NCBI GenBank assembly: GCA_026002975.1
Contig: BPGJ01000001.1
Span: 62,001-126,000, forward strand
Direction of reading: 5' to 3'
DNA length: 64,000 bases
From: Acidimicrobiia bacterium
GTDB lineage: Bacteria > Actinomycetota > Acidimicrobiia > Spongiisociales > ZC4RG35
The first letter of the stretch is position 1; every line of letters starts with the position of its first letter. The position numbers and the translations under genes were made by a program. Under the pieces are notes generated by a model that searched no databases, was not told the DNA's origin, and saw only the letters and a program-made list of their open reading frames with translations. This document shows, piece after piece, positions 8,756-15,827 of this stretch.

Positions 8756-9288
8756 GCCGCCTCCCAGACCCGTCTCCAGGCCGCCACCCAACGCCAACGC
8801 CGGTCGACCCGGCCTCCCAGCAGGGTCTCGATCTTGCCCCGGTCGATGGCCGGCAGGGTTATCCCGTCCGACGGTCCCCGAACACCCCGCCGGCAGGCCT
8901 GGTATACGACCGGCGGTTCGGCCGAGACCCGGATGGGAGACGGAAGGAGCGGCACCACCCACAGATGGGTCCACCCCCGGGGCCTCCCCGGGGTGCGGGC
9001 CACCACCGCAGGCCATCGCTCTCCCAGCGCGGCCAGCAGGCCGGCGGCCGCCTCGAGGTCGGCTCCCCCCGACGACAGAACCGCCACCCCGTCCCGGGCG
9101 GGAAACAGGTGATCCCGGCCGACCCCGTCCGAGAGCAGCGACGCCACCGTCGTGCCACCCGGATAGGGAGGGCCCTCGGGGTCCAGGTCCACCACCACCG
9201 CCGTGCCCGCCGCGGCCGCCAACCCCAGCGGGGCGATGTGATGCAGCACACGATCCACGGACGAAACCATCAACAAACGCATGACCAT
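8752..9288 (-). CDS. CpaE/Ssd-like protein lacking a P-loop
   Basis: It occupies the slot of the CpaE/MinD-like 'Ssd' gene (Rv3660c) at the head of actinobacterial Tad operons. At 178 residues it is about half the usual length. The stretch TAVVVDLDPEGPPYPGG resembles the strand after the deviant Walker A of CpaE (VDLD...), and AALGERWPAVVARTPG could match the later strand, but no GKGG-type nucleotide-binding loop is visible. ATG 9288 is favoured because a TACGTT box sits 7 nt upstream. It probably localises or regulates the pilus rather than hydrolysing ATP; that is inference. Confidence 0.7.
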   Translation of the reverse strand: MVMRLLMVSSVDRVLHHIAPLGLAAAAGTAVVVDLDPEGPPYPGGTTVASLLSDGVGRDHLFPARDGVAVLSSGGADLEAAAGLLAALGERWPAVVARTPGRPRGWTHLWVVPLLPSPIRVSAEPPVVYQACRRGVRGPSDGITLPAIDRGKIETLLGGRVDRRWRWVAAWRRVWEAA

Positions 9289-9295
9289 GCCGAAG

Positions 9296-9301
9296 AACGT
9301 A
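9296..9301 (-). promoter_or_regulatory. -10 box for the Tad operon
   Basis: TACGTT on the minus strand, 7 nt before ATG 9288. If used, the transcript begins at or next to the start codon and drives the whole cpaE-like to ybaK run. No -35 is recognisable. Confidence 0.5.
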
Positions 9302-9373
9302 AAACAACGACGGACGGGATGGAAGGGGGCCCTTCCCCAAGGTCGGATCCCTTCCTCATTGGCCGGGCCGCTC

Positions 9374-9379
9374 TACAGT
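9374..9379 (+). promoter_or_regulatory. -10 box for the HAD-IB gene
   Basis: TACAGT, 15 nt before ATG 9395, would give a leader of only a few nt. The -35 region is not recognisable. Confidence 0.35.
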
Positions 9380-9394
9380 GATGCTCCAGCGAAG

Positions 9395-10201
9395 ATGACA
9401 GATCAGCCCAAGGCCGCGGCGTTCTTCGACCTGGACAAGACCATCATCGCCAAGTCGTCCACCCTGGCTTTCGCCGGTCGGTTGTCCAAGGCCGGGTTCC
9501 TCTCCCGCCGCTCCCTGCTCAAGGCGGGGTTGGCACAGATCTACTACCAGATGTTCGGGGCCGACCACGCTCAGCTCGAACGGGTTCGCGAGGAGCTGAC
9601 CAACCTCACCAAGGGGTGGAACCAGGCGGAGGTGCGTCAGCTCATCCAGGAGACGGTCGACGAGGTCGTCACCCCGCTGGTGTACGCCGAGGCGCTGGCC
9701 CTGATCGACGAGCATCGGCGGGCGGGGCGCAAGGTGGTGGTGATCTCCTCGTCGCCGGTCGAGGTGGTCGAGCCCCTCGGGCGTTACCTGGGGGTGGACG
9801 AGGTGATCGGAACCCGCTCGGAGATCGACGACGAGGGCCGTTACACGGGACGGCTCGAGTTCTACGCCTATGGAGATGGCAAGGCCGAGGCGATCCGGGA
9901 ACTCGCAGCGAAGGAGGGGATCTCGCTGGCCGATTCCTACGCATACTCCGACTCGGCCACCGACCTTCCCATGTTGGAGGTCGTGGGTCACCCGGTGGCG
10001 GTCAACCCGGACAAGGAGCTGAGAGCCGTGGCCGAAGAGCGGGACTGGCAGATACTCGAGTTTCAGCGTCCGGTGACGATCAGGACCCGCCTGGCGGCCG
10101 TACCCAAACCGGTTCCGGTGATCGGAGGAGCAGCCCTGGCCGGGGGGGTGGCCGCGGCGCTCACCGTGTGGGCGTTGCGGGCCCGTCGACGAGGGGCCTG
10201 A
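9395..10201 (+). CDS. HAD-IB family phosphatase (SerB-like) with C-terminal membrane helix
   Basis: 268 residues. Motif I is FFDLDKTIIAKSS (DxDxT), motif II is VVVISSSPVEVV, and motif III/IV is YAYSDSATDLPML. This is the TIGR01490-type HAD-IB subgroup whose actinobacterial members sit next to the Tad operon (Rv3661). The C-terminus has a hydrophobic helix (VIGGAALAGGVAAALTVWAL), suggesting membrane attachment. ATG 9395 is used since conservation starts at DQPKAAAFFDLDKT; the 38 residues available upstream look non-coding. The substrate is unknown; phosphoserine is not implied. The 3' end overlaps the convergent IspD-like gene by 41 nt. Confidence 0.88.
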   Translation: MTDQPKAAAFFDLDKTIIAKSSTLAFAGRLSKAGFLSRRSLLKAGLAQIYYQMFGADHAQLERVREELTNLTKGWNQAEVRQLIQETVDEVVTPLVYAEALALIDEHRRAGRKVVVISSSPVEVVEPLGRYLGVDEVIGTRSEIDDEGRYTGRLEFYAYGDGKAEAIRELAAKEGISLADSYAYSDSATDLPMLEVVGHPVAVNPDKELRAVAEERDWQILEFQRPVTIRTRLAAVPKPVPVIGGAALAGGVAAALTVWALRARRRGA

Positions 10202-10697
10202 CCTCCCCGTAGAAGCCGACCCGGCCACCCCAGTCACACACCAGCGCGGTGGGGTTGACCCAGCGCCGGTCGGCGGCCGGCTCCAGAGCCCGGGCCAACA
10301 CCGACCGGGAGATCACCTCCGGGCAGCGGACCGACACCAGCGAAGACCGGTCGAGACCGGCCACCACGTACCGGCCGTCGCTTTCTTTGACCGCCTCGGT
10401 CAGAGGAGCCGGAACCGCCAGGGCGTCGACGTCCGCGTTCTCGAAGGCCACCAGCATGTCGTCGATCAGCGACACCGTGGCTGCGTCGGGTAGGGGCTGG
10501 TCGACGATCACCACGGTGTGGACGTCGGGGGCCAGGTCGGCGACCCGGCGGGACAGGGTGGGCTGGTGGACGAGCACCGCGCTCGCCGCCCAGCGACCAC
10601 CGCAGGAGGCGAAGACCACGACCCGGTCGTCGCCCGAGACCAGAGCCAACTGTCGCGCGGTGTAGGTCCGGATCAGGTGGGGGCTCACCACGGCCAT
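10161..10697 (-). CDS. IspD-like protein, probably non-catalytic paralogue
   Basis: No standard annotation came to mind at first, but the C-terminal half aligns by eye with IspD. DALAVPAPLTEAVKESDG followed by LDRSSLVSVRCPEVISRSVL mirrors the IspD 'A-PV-DTVK...VDR--L---QTPQ-F---L' block, and VVIVDQPLPDAATVSLIDDM resembles the VHDAARP region. It lacks the N-terminal nucleotide loop (L-AGG-G-R) and the HDGARP catalytic segment. At 178 residues it is shorter than IspD (about 230). It is divergent from the true ispD, with start codons 44 nt apart. A regulatory or scaffold role is only a guess. Confidence 0.65.
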   Translation of the reverse strand: MAVVSPHLIRTYTARQLALVSGDDRVVVFASCGGRWAASAVLVHQPTLSRRVADLAPDVHTVVIVDQPLPDAATVSLIDDMLVAFENADVDALAVPAPLTEAVKESDGRYVVAGLDRSSLVSVRCPEVISRSVLARALEPAADRRWVNPTALVCDWGGRVGFYGEVRPLVDGPATPTR

Positions 10698-10703
10698 GGG
10701 TCC

Positions 10704-10709
10704 AGGATA
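10704..10709 (-). promoter_or_regulatory. -10 box for the IspD-like gene
   Basis: TATCCT on the minus strand, 6 nt before ATG 10697, implying a leaderless or near-leaderless mRNA. Confidence 0.5.
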
Positions 10710-10728
10710 GGAGGGCGTCGAGGAGGCC

Positions 10729-10734
10729 TATCGT
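10729..10734 (+). promoter_or_regulatory. -10 box for ispD
   Basis: TATCGT, 7 nt before GTG 10742. It is 19 bp away from the opposing TATCCT box, so the two divergent promoters must share upstream DNA. Confidence 0.5.
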
Positions 10735-10741
10735 CCCGGGG

Positions 10742-11461
10742 GTGCGAGCGGCAGGGTTGGTCTTGGCCGGCGGCTCCGGCACCCGGATCGGGGCCGGATC
10801 CAACAAGGTCTACATGACCGTGGCAGGGAGGAGCCTGCTCAGCTACGCGTTGGAGACCTTCGAGCGGTTTTCTCCGGTGGACCGGATCGTCTTGGTGATC
10901 AGAGATGCGGACAGGAATCTCGCCGAGCGGGCTTTGCAAGAGGCCGGTGTCTCCAAACCGGTCGAGATGGTGCCGGGCGGCGAGTCCCGCCACGCCAGCG
11001 AGCTCGCCGGCCTCGAAGTGTTGGAACAGGCGATCGGCGCCCGGTCGTTGGACCTGGTGGTGGTCCACGACGGGGCCCGGCCTTTCGTAACCGTCGACCT
11101 GCTCGCCGCGGTGACGGAGGCCGCTACCCGCTCCGGCGGGGCGGTTCCCGCCCTGCCGGTGGAAGCGCCCTTGTTCCGTCGGGACTCCGCCCAACCCCTC
11201 CCGGGGGACACCATCCGAACGGTCCAGACCCCCCAGGCTTTCCGGGCCGGGCCGCTCCTCGAGGCCTACCGGAGAGCAGCGCAGGAGGGTTTCGAGGGGG
11301 TGGACACCTCCGAGACCGTCACCCGGTTCTCCGACCTCGAGGTCGAGCTGGTCGCGGGGGATCCCCGGAACCTGAAGGTCACCTACCCCCGGGATCTGAC
11401 CGTCGCCGAGTCCTATGCCTCCTCGTGGGAGGCGGGGCGCTGGCGGAGGGTCTTGCGGTAG
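10742..11461 (+). CDS. ispD: 2-C-methyl-D-erythritol 4-phosphate cytidylyltransferase
   Basis: Third step of the MEP isoprenoid pathway: CTP + MEP gives CDP-ME. The 239 residues carry the nucleotide loop LVLAGGSGTRIG, VHDGARPFV, TVQTPQAFR and DTSETV, all expected in active IspD. One departure: the usual loop lysine that follows (PKQ) is read here as SNKVYMTV, a common variant in actinobacteria. ispF is not adjacent. The 3' end overlaps the convergent GNAT gene by 49 nt. Confidence 0.94.
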   Translation: MRAAGLVLAGGSGTRIGAGSNKVYMTVAGRSLLSYALETFERFSPVDRIVLVIRDADRNLAERALQEAGVSKPVEMVPGGESRHASELAGLEVLEQAIGARSLDLVVVHDGARPFVTVDLLAAVTEAATRSGGAVPALPVEAPLFRRDSAQPLPGDTIRTVQTPQAFRAGPLLEAYRRAAQEGFEGVDTSETVTRFSDLEVELVAGDPRNLKVTYPRDLTVAESYASSWEAGRWRRVLR

Positions 11462-11940
11462 CGGATCAACAGGGGGTTCGCACCGAAGATCGGCTCGGTC
11501 CGTGTTCCGCCGTCGGGTATCCAACCACAGGCCTCATAGAAACGACGGGCCCGGGAGTTCGCCTCCAACACCCAGAGGATCGCCTCGGGGTAACGGACCG
11601 CCAGGAGCCGCTCGGCTTCCTCGAGTAGCCGGCGTCCCAGCCCTCTCCGCCACGTCCCGGGCAGCAGGTAGATCGCATACAGTTCCCCCACCGGTTGCTC
11701 GGCCCTCTCCTCGGCGGGCCCCAACGACGCGAAGCCGACCGGTTCACCACCGTCTTCGACCAGGAGAACGGCGACGTCCGGGTGCCCGATCCGGCGCCTC
11801 CAAGCCTCGACCCGCTCGGTCGGGTCCATCGCGTCGAGGAACCGGTCGGGGAAGATCCCCCGATAGGTGGCCTGCCAGGAGGCGACGTGTATCACGGCGA
11901 GGCGTTCGCCGTCTCCCGGTTCGGCCTGACGGACCGTCAC
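11413..11940 (-). CDS. GNAT family N-acetyltransferase
   Basis: 175 residues from GTG 11940, whose codon overlaps the upstream gene's stop (GTGA). Motif A for acetyl-CoA is YAIYLLPGTWRRGLGRRLL, with the preceding strand ending in GELYAIYL. The fold ends ARRFYEACGWIPDG, a typical motif B. The opening VRQAEPGDGERLAVIHVASW is common to the 'GNAT acting on unknown small molecules' group. The acceptor substrate cannot be told from sequence. The long N-terminal extension that is open upstream is out of keeping with the fold and was dropped. Confidence 0.88.
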   Translation of the reverse strand: MTVRQAEPGDGERLAVIHVASWQATYRGIFPDRFLDAMDPTERVEAWRRRIGHPDVAVLLVEDGGEPVGFASLGPAEERAEQPVGELYAIYLLPGTWRRGLGRRLLEEAERLLAVRYPEAILWVLEANSRARRFYEACGWIPDGGTRTEPIFGANPLLIRYRKTLRQRPASHEEA

Positions 11941-12425
11941 CCGGACGCCGCCTCCTCCCCGGGCGGTCCTTCCCGCCGCTTTTCGCCCAGCGCCCAGAAC
12001 GCCAGCAGCGACAACGCCGCGGCGCCGGCTGCCACCGCCAGCCAGACCCACCGGGCGGGATCCGGTTCCCCGCCCCGAGGTGAGGCCGCCACCCGGCCGA
12101 GGATGGCCGGATCCAAACCGAGGCGGGACAGGTTCACCGGACCGGACATGTCCCCTCCGATCACCTCGAACACCGCCACCAGGTCGACCCGCCTCACCTC
12201 GATCACCGTGGTGTACAGACCGGGTCGCTGCTCGGCCAAGGCGACCGTCTGCTGGGGGCCTCCCGGTTCGATGAGGTGCACCACCACCGACCGGCCCTCG
12301 GGTGCCTCCACGGTGAGCTCCACCTCCATCAACGTGGAGGACACCACCCGGCCTTCCGCCCGGGCCTCACCGAAGTCGCCTCCCAGCGGAACCGACAAGA
12401 CGAGCAACAGGATCAACGGCCACAC
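11937..12425 (-). CDS. Secreted-domain membrane protein of unknown function
   Basis: 162 residues from GTG 12425. The N-terminus is a signal-like segment (VWPLILLLVLSVPLGG), then a beta-rich ectodomain of about 100 residues (STLMEVELTVEAPEGRSVVV...GLYTTVIEVRRV), and a C-terminal helix (WLAVAAGAAALSLLAFWAL) with a basic tail. The ectodomain looks like the immunoglobulin-like YtkA/FixH class by pattern only. Translationally coupled to the GNAT gene. The GTG is favoured by a TAGGCT box 7 nt upstream. I do not recognise its function. Confidence 0.65.
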   Translation of the reverse strand: MWPLILLLVLSVPLGGDFGEARAEGRVVSSTLMEVELTVEAPEGRSVVVHLIEPGGPQQTVALAEQRPGLYTTVIEVRRVDLVAVFEVIGGDMSGPVNLSRLGLDPAILGRVAASPRGGEPDPARWVWLAVAAGAAALSLLAFWALGEKRREGPPGEEAASG

Positions 12426-12432
12426 GGGATCC

Positions 12433-12442
12433 AGCCTACGCT
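12433..12442. promoter_or_regulatory. Bidirectional -10 element sharing one TA
   Basis: The decamer AGCCTACGCT reads TACGCT on plus (12437-12442, 8 nt before GTG 12451 of the macro gene) and TAGGCT on minus (12433-12438, 7 nt before GTG 12425). Both TANNNT boxes use the same central TA, giving the symmetric form ANNNTANNNT. Confidence 0.55.
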
Positions 12443-12450
12443 TGGAGTCG

Positions 12451-13005
12451 GTGTCAGCGATCGAGGTACTGCAAGGCGACATCACCCGACTCGAGGTGGA
12501 CGCGGTGGTCAACGCCGCCAACGAACACCTCGAACACGGCGGCGGGGTCGCCGCTGCCATATCCCGGGCGGGAGGCCCGACCATCCAAGCCGAGTCGGAC
12601 GAGTGGGTGAGACGCCACGGACCCCTCCGCCCCGGCCAGGCCGCAGTGACCGGGGCCGGTGCGATGCCGGCCAGATGGGTGATCCACGTGGTAGGCCCCA
12701 GATACAGACCCGACCAGGACAACGAGACCCTGCTCGGGCGGGCGGTCGTCGCGGCCCTGGAGGCCGCCGCCGAACACGGAGCCAGATCGATCGCCCTGCC
12801 GGCGATCTCGGCGGGCATCTTCGGTTACCCCCGCACCGAAGCCACCCGGGTGATCGCCCGAACCGTGGCCGACTGGCTGTCCCGCAACCCGGGAGTCGTC
12901 GACCGGGTGGTCCTCGTCGGGTACGACCAGGCCACCGCCGACGATTTCAGGGCCGCGGTGGCCGAGGTAGAGGGAACCGCCGGACATCCTCCAACCGATG
13001 GCTAA
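12451..13005 (+). CDS. Macro domain protein (ADP-ribose binding/hydrolysis)
   Basis: 184 residues. VDAVVNAANEHLEHGGGVAAAI is the ADP-ribose-binding loop of the macro fold with the catalytic-type NAAN, and ALPAISAGIFGYP is the second phosphate loop. Such proteins remove ADP-ribose from proteins or hydrolyse O-acetyl-ADP-ribose. GTG 12451 is the likely start, with a TACGCT box 8 nt upstream; TTG 12442 is an in-frame alternative. leuC follows 15 nt after the stop, but probably has its own promoter. Confidence 0.9.
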   Translation: MSAIEVLQGDITRLEVDAVVNAANEHLEHGGGVAAAISRAGGPTIQAESDEWVRRHGPLRPGQAAVTGAGAMPARWVIHVVGPRYRPDQDNETLLGRAVVAALEAAAEHGARSIALPAISAGIFGYPRTEATRVIARTVADWLSRNPGVVDRVVLVGYDQATADDFRAAVAEVEGTAGHPPTDG

Positions 13006-13008
13006 GGT
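13003..13008 (+). promoter_or_regulatory. Candidate -10 box for leuCD
   Basis: TAAGGT overlaps the macro-gene stop codon and lies 12 nt before ATG 13021. No Shine-Dalgarno is visible before leuC. Confidence 0.35.
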
Positions 13009-13020
13009 TCCCCCCTGAAC

Positions 13021-14424
13021 ATGGCCGCACGGACCCTCTTCGAGAAGATCTGGTCGGATCACGTGGTCCGGTCTGCCCCCGGGGAACCGGACCTGCTCTA
13101 CATCGACCTGCACCTGGTGCACGAGGTCACCTCGCCCCAGGCCTTCGACGGTCTCCGCCTGGCGGGTCGACGGGTGCGGAGACCCGACCTGACCATCGCC
13201 ACCATCGACCATGGGGTCCCCACCGTGGGCCGGGAGTTGGGGATCACCGATCCTCTGTCGAAACGTCAGATCGAGGCCTTGATCGCCAACTGCCGGGAGT
13301 TCGGGATAACCCTGTTCGGGTTGGACGACCCACGCCAGGGGATCGTCCACGTGATCGGCCCCGAGAACGGTTTGACCCAACCCGGGATGGCGATCGTCTG
13401 CGGGGACTCGCACACCGCCACCCACGGGGCGTTCGGTGCCCTCGCCTTCGGGATCGGCACCTCCGAGGTGGAACACGTCCTCGCCACCCAGACCCTGCCC
13501 CAACACAAACCCAAATCGATGGCGATCACCGTCGAAGGGGAGCTCCCACACGGCGTGACCGCCAAGGACGTGATCCTGGGGATCATCGCCCGGATCGGCA
13601 CCGCGGGCGGAACCGGCCACGTGATCGAGTACCGGGGCTCGGCGATCCGGTCCCTGTCGATGGAAGGCCGGATGACCATCTGCAACATGTCGATCGAAGC
13701 CGGAGCCCGGGCGGGGATGATCGCCCCGGACGACGTCACCTTCGCCTACCTGGAGGGCCGACCCTACGCCCCCAAGGGGAAGGACTGGGAGGAGGCACTG
13801 GATTACTGGCGGACCCTCCCCACCGACGAAGGCGCCGTCTTCGACACCGAGATCCGAATCCAAGCCGCCGAGTTGGAGCCGTACGTCTCCTGGGGCACCA
13901 ACCCGGGACAGACGGTGCCGGTGACCGGCAGGGTGCCCGACCCGGCGTCCTTCGAGGATCCGGTGGAGCGAGCCTCGGCCGAGAGGGCTCTGGCCTACAT
14001 GGGCCTCCAGCCGGGCACCCCGATCACGGAGATCCGCATCGACCGGGTGTTCATCGGGTCCTGCACGAACGCCCGGATCGAGGACCTGCGGGAAGCTGCC
14101 CGGGTAGTGGAGGGCAGGAAGGTACATCCCGACGTCACCGCCATGGTGGTGCCCGGATCCGGACTGGTGAAACTCCAAGCCGAGGAAGAGGGGCTCGACC
14201 GGATCTTCAAGGAGGCGGGATTCGAGTGGCGTGACGCCGGATGCTCGATGTGTCTGGGGATGAACCCCGACATCCTCCAACCCGGAGAACGCTGCGCCTC
14301 GACCTCCAACCGGAACTTCGAGGGTAGACAGGGGCCCGGCGGACGGACCCACCTGGTGTCTCCGGCGATGGCCGCCGCCGCGGCGGTGGAGGGACACTTC
14401 GTCGACATAAGGAGCTGGTCGTGA
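13021..14424 (+). CDS. leuC: 3-isopropylmalate dehydratase large subunit
   Basis: Isomerises 2- to 3-isopropylmalate in leucine synthesis with LeuD. The 467-residue protein opens [14 protein letters not shown], typical of LeuC. The [4Fe-4S] cysteines are visible in [13 protein letters not shown] and in [13 protein letters not shown]. Substrate/active site motifs [13 protein letters not shown] and [10 protein letters not shown] are intact. The stop overlaps the leuD start codon (GTGA), coupling the two subunits. leuA and leuB are not in the window. Confidence 0.97.
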   Translation: MAARTLFEKIWSDHVVRSAPGEPDLLYIDLHLVHEVTSPQAFDGLRLAGRRVRRPDLTIATIDHGVPTVGRELGITDPLSKRQIEALIANCREFGITLFGLDDPRQGIVHVIGPENGLTQPGMAIVCGDSHTATHGAFGALAFGIGTSEVEHVLATQTLPQHKPKSMAITVEGELPHGVTAKDVILGIIARIGTAGGTGHVIEYRGSAIRSLSMEGRMTICNMSIEAGARAGMIAPDDVTFAYLEGRPYAPKGKDWEEALDYWRTLPTDEGAVFDTEIRIQAAELEPYVSWGTNPGQTVPVTGRVPDPASFEDPVERASAERALAYMGLQPGTPITEIRIDRVFIGSCTNARIEDLREAARVVEGRKVHPDVTAMVVPGSGLVKLQAEEEGLDRIFKEAGFEWRDAGCSMCLGMNPDILQPGERCASTSNRNFEGRQGPGGRTHLVSPAMAAAAAVEGHFVDIRSWS

Positions 14425-15011
14425 AGGCGGTCACCGTGGTGGTGGGGTCGATGGCGCCACTTCGCCGAGCCAACGTGGACACCGACCAGATCATGCCCAA
14501 ACAGTTCCTCAAGCGGATCGAACGCACCGGTTACGGCCAGTTCCTCTTCCACGACTGGCGCAAGGAGGACCCCGACTTCGTCTTGAACCGTCCCGAGTAC
14601 TCCTCGGCCAAGATCCTGGTGACCGGGCCCAACTTCGGCAGCGGCTCCTCCCGGGAGCACGCCCCATGGGGGTTGCAGGACTGGGGTTTCGAAGCGATCG
14701 TCGCCCCCTCCTTCGCCGACATCTTCAAGAACAACTGCACCAAGATCGGCCTGCTGCCGGTGGAGCTGTCTCCCAAAGAGGTCGAGTGGCTGATGGAGTT
14801 GGCCGAGTCCGACCCGTCGGCGGAGGTGACGATCGACCTCGACGCCCAGACGGTCACCTACCGGGACGAGTTCGAGGCGCGTTTCGAGATCGACGGTTTC
14901 ACCAAGTGGCGTCTCCTGAACGGCTACGACGACATCGGCCTCACCCTCCGCCACGAAGACGCCATATCGGCGTTCGAGGGAACCAGGCCGGCGCACCGGC
15001 CCCGCCTCTAG
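14421..15011 (+). CDS. leuD: 3-isopropylmalate dehydratase small subunit
   Basis: 196 residues, the swivel domain that completes the LeuC active site. [12 protein letters not shown] and the loop [13 protein letters not shown] are the expected aconitase-swivel motifs. GTG start shared with the leuC stop. Its stop overlaps the convergent GDPD stop by 4 nt, leaving no room for a conventional terminator between them. Confidence 0.96.
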   Translation: MKAVTVVVGSMAPLRRANVDTDQIMPKQFLKRIERTGYGQFLFHDWRKEDPDFVLNRPEYSSAKILVTGPNFGSGSSREHAPWGLQDWGFEAIVAPSFADIFKNNCTKIGLLPVELSPKEVEWLMELAESDPSAEVTIDLDAQTVTYRDEFEARFEIDGFTKWRLLNGYDDIGLTLRHEDAISAFEGTRPAHRPRL

Positions 15012-15808
15012 GGCCGGCCGGTCCACCGACCCATTCCCTCCAACAGCCCGCGGAGCAGGTCGGGACGGTCGGTGATGATCCCGTCCACCCCCATCTCGAC
15101 GAGGCGACGCATCGTAGGGACCCGGTTCACCGTCCACACGTGCACCTGGTAGCCGGCTCGGTGGAACGCGGCCACCGTGCGGGGAGTCACCACCGGTATC
15201 AGGCGATGCCATTTGGGGACCTGCACCGCGTCGGCTAGACCCGACGGGACCGGTCTGCCCGACACCGCCGCCCGCCACAGCTCCCTGGTCTGACCCGGTC
15301 CGGTCGAGGTGGCGATTCGGCCGGCCGACAGGACCCTCACCTCTTCGAGCCGCCGGTCGCTGAAAGACCCGGCGATCAGCCGGTGCCAGAGGTCGAGACG
15401 GTCGGCGAGAGCCACCAGCGGCTCCGCCAAACCGTCCTGTTTGAGGTCCACCACCAGCCTCACGTCGGGAAGAGCGGTGACCACCTGCTCCAGGGAGGGG
15501 ACCCGTAGACCCTTCCCCCGGAAGGGACGACCCCGGCCCCGCCGGAACCGATAACCCGCATCGAGGCGCTGAAGCTCTTCGAAGGTCTTCTCCCCCACCG
15601 GTCCATGACCGTCGGTGGTGCGATCCAAGGTGTCGTCGTGAATGCAAACCAGGACCCCGTCGGCGGTGAGGTGGAGGTCGGTCTCCAGCCACAGATAGCC
15701 GAGGTCCACCGCGCCTCGGAACGCCGCCATGGTGTTCTCGGGCCAGAGGATCCGGCTGCCCCGGTGGGCGATGGCGTGGGGCAGCGGACCGGTGAGCGCG
15801 GGATGCAC
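15008..15808 (-). CDS. Glycerophosphodiester phosphodiesterase
   Basis: Hydrolyses glycerophosphodiesters to glycerol-3-phosphate and alcohol. Catalytic pair: AIAHRGSRILWPENT (HR, and PENT), LETDLHLTADGVLVCIHDDT (E-x-D and H). The barrel continues VRLVVDLK and ends GVDGIITDRPDLL. About 266 residues from GTG 15808. No signal peptide, so cytosolic. The start lies 20 nt after the stop of the zinc-finger/HutI-like gene, same strand, so the two are likely co-transcribed. Confidence 0.92.
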   Translation of the reverse strand: MHPALTGPLPHAIAHRGSRILWPENTMAAFRGAVDLGYLWLETDLHLTADGVLVCIHDDTLDRTTDGHGPVGEKTFEELQRLDAGYRFRRGRGRPFRGKGLRVPSLEQVVTALPDVRLVVDLKQDGLAEPLVALADRLDLWHRLIAGSFSDRRLEEVRVLSAGRIATSTGPGQTRELWRAAVSGRPVPSGLADAVQVPKWHRLIPVVTPRTVAAFHRAGYQVHVWTVNRVPTMRRLVEMGVDGIITDRPDLLRGLLEGMGRWTGRP

Positions 15809-15827
15809 GATGTCGGGGACCTTACCG

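Noticed and set aside
12276-14234. Long plus-strand frame overlapping the macro gene and leuC
   Set aside because: Arg/Gly/Pro-rich frame-shifted reading of leuC; leuC is certain.
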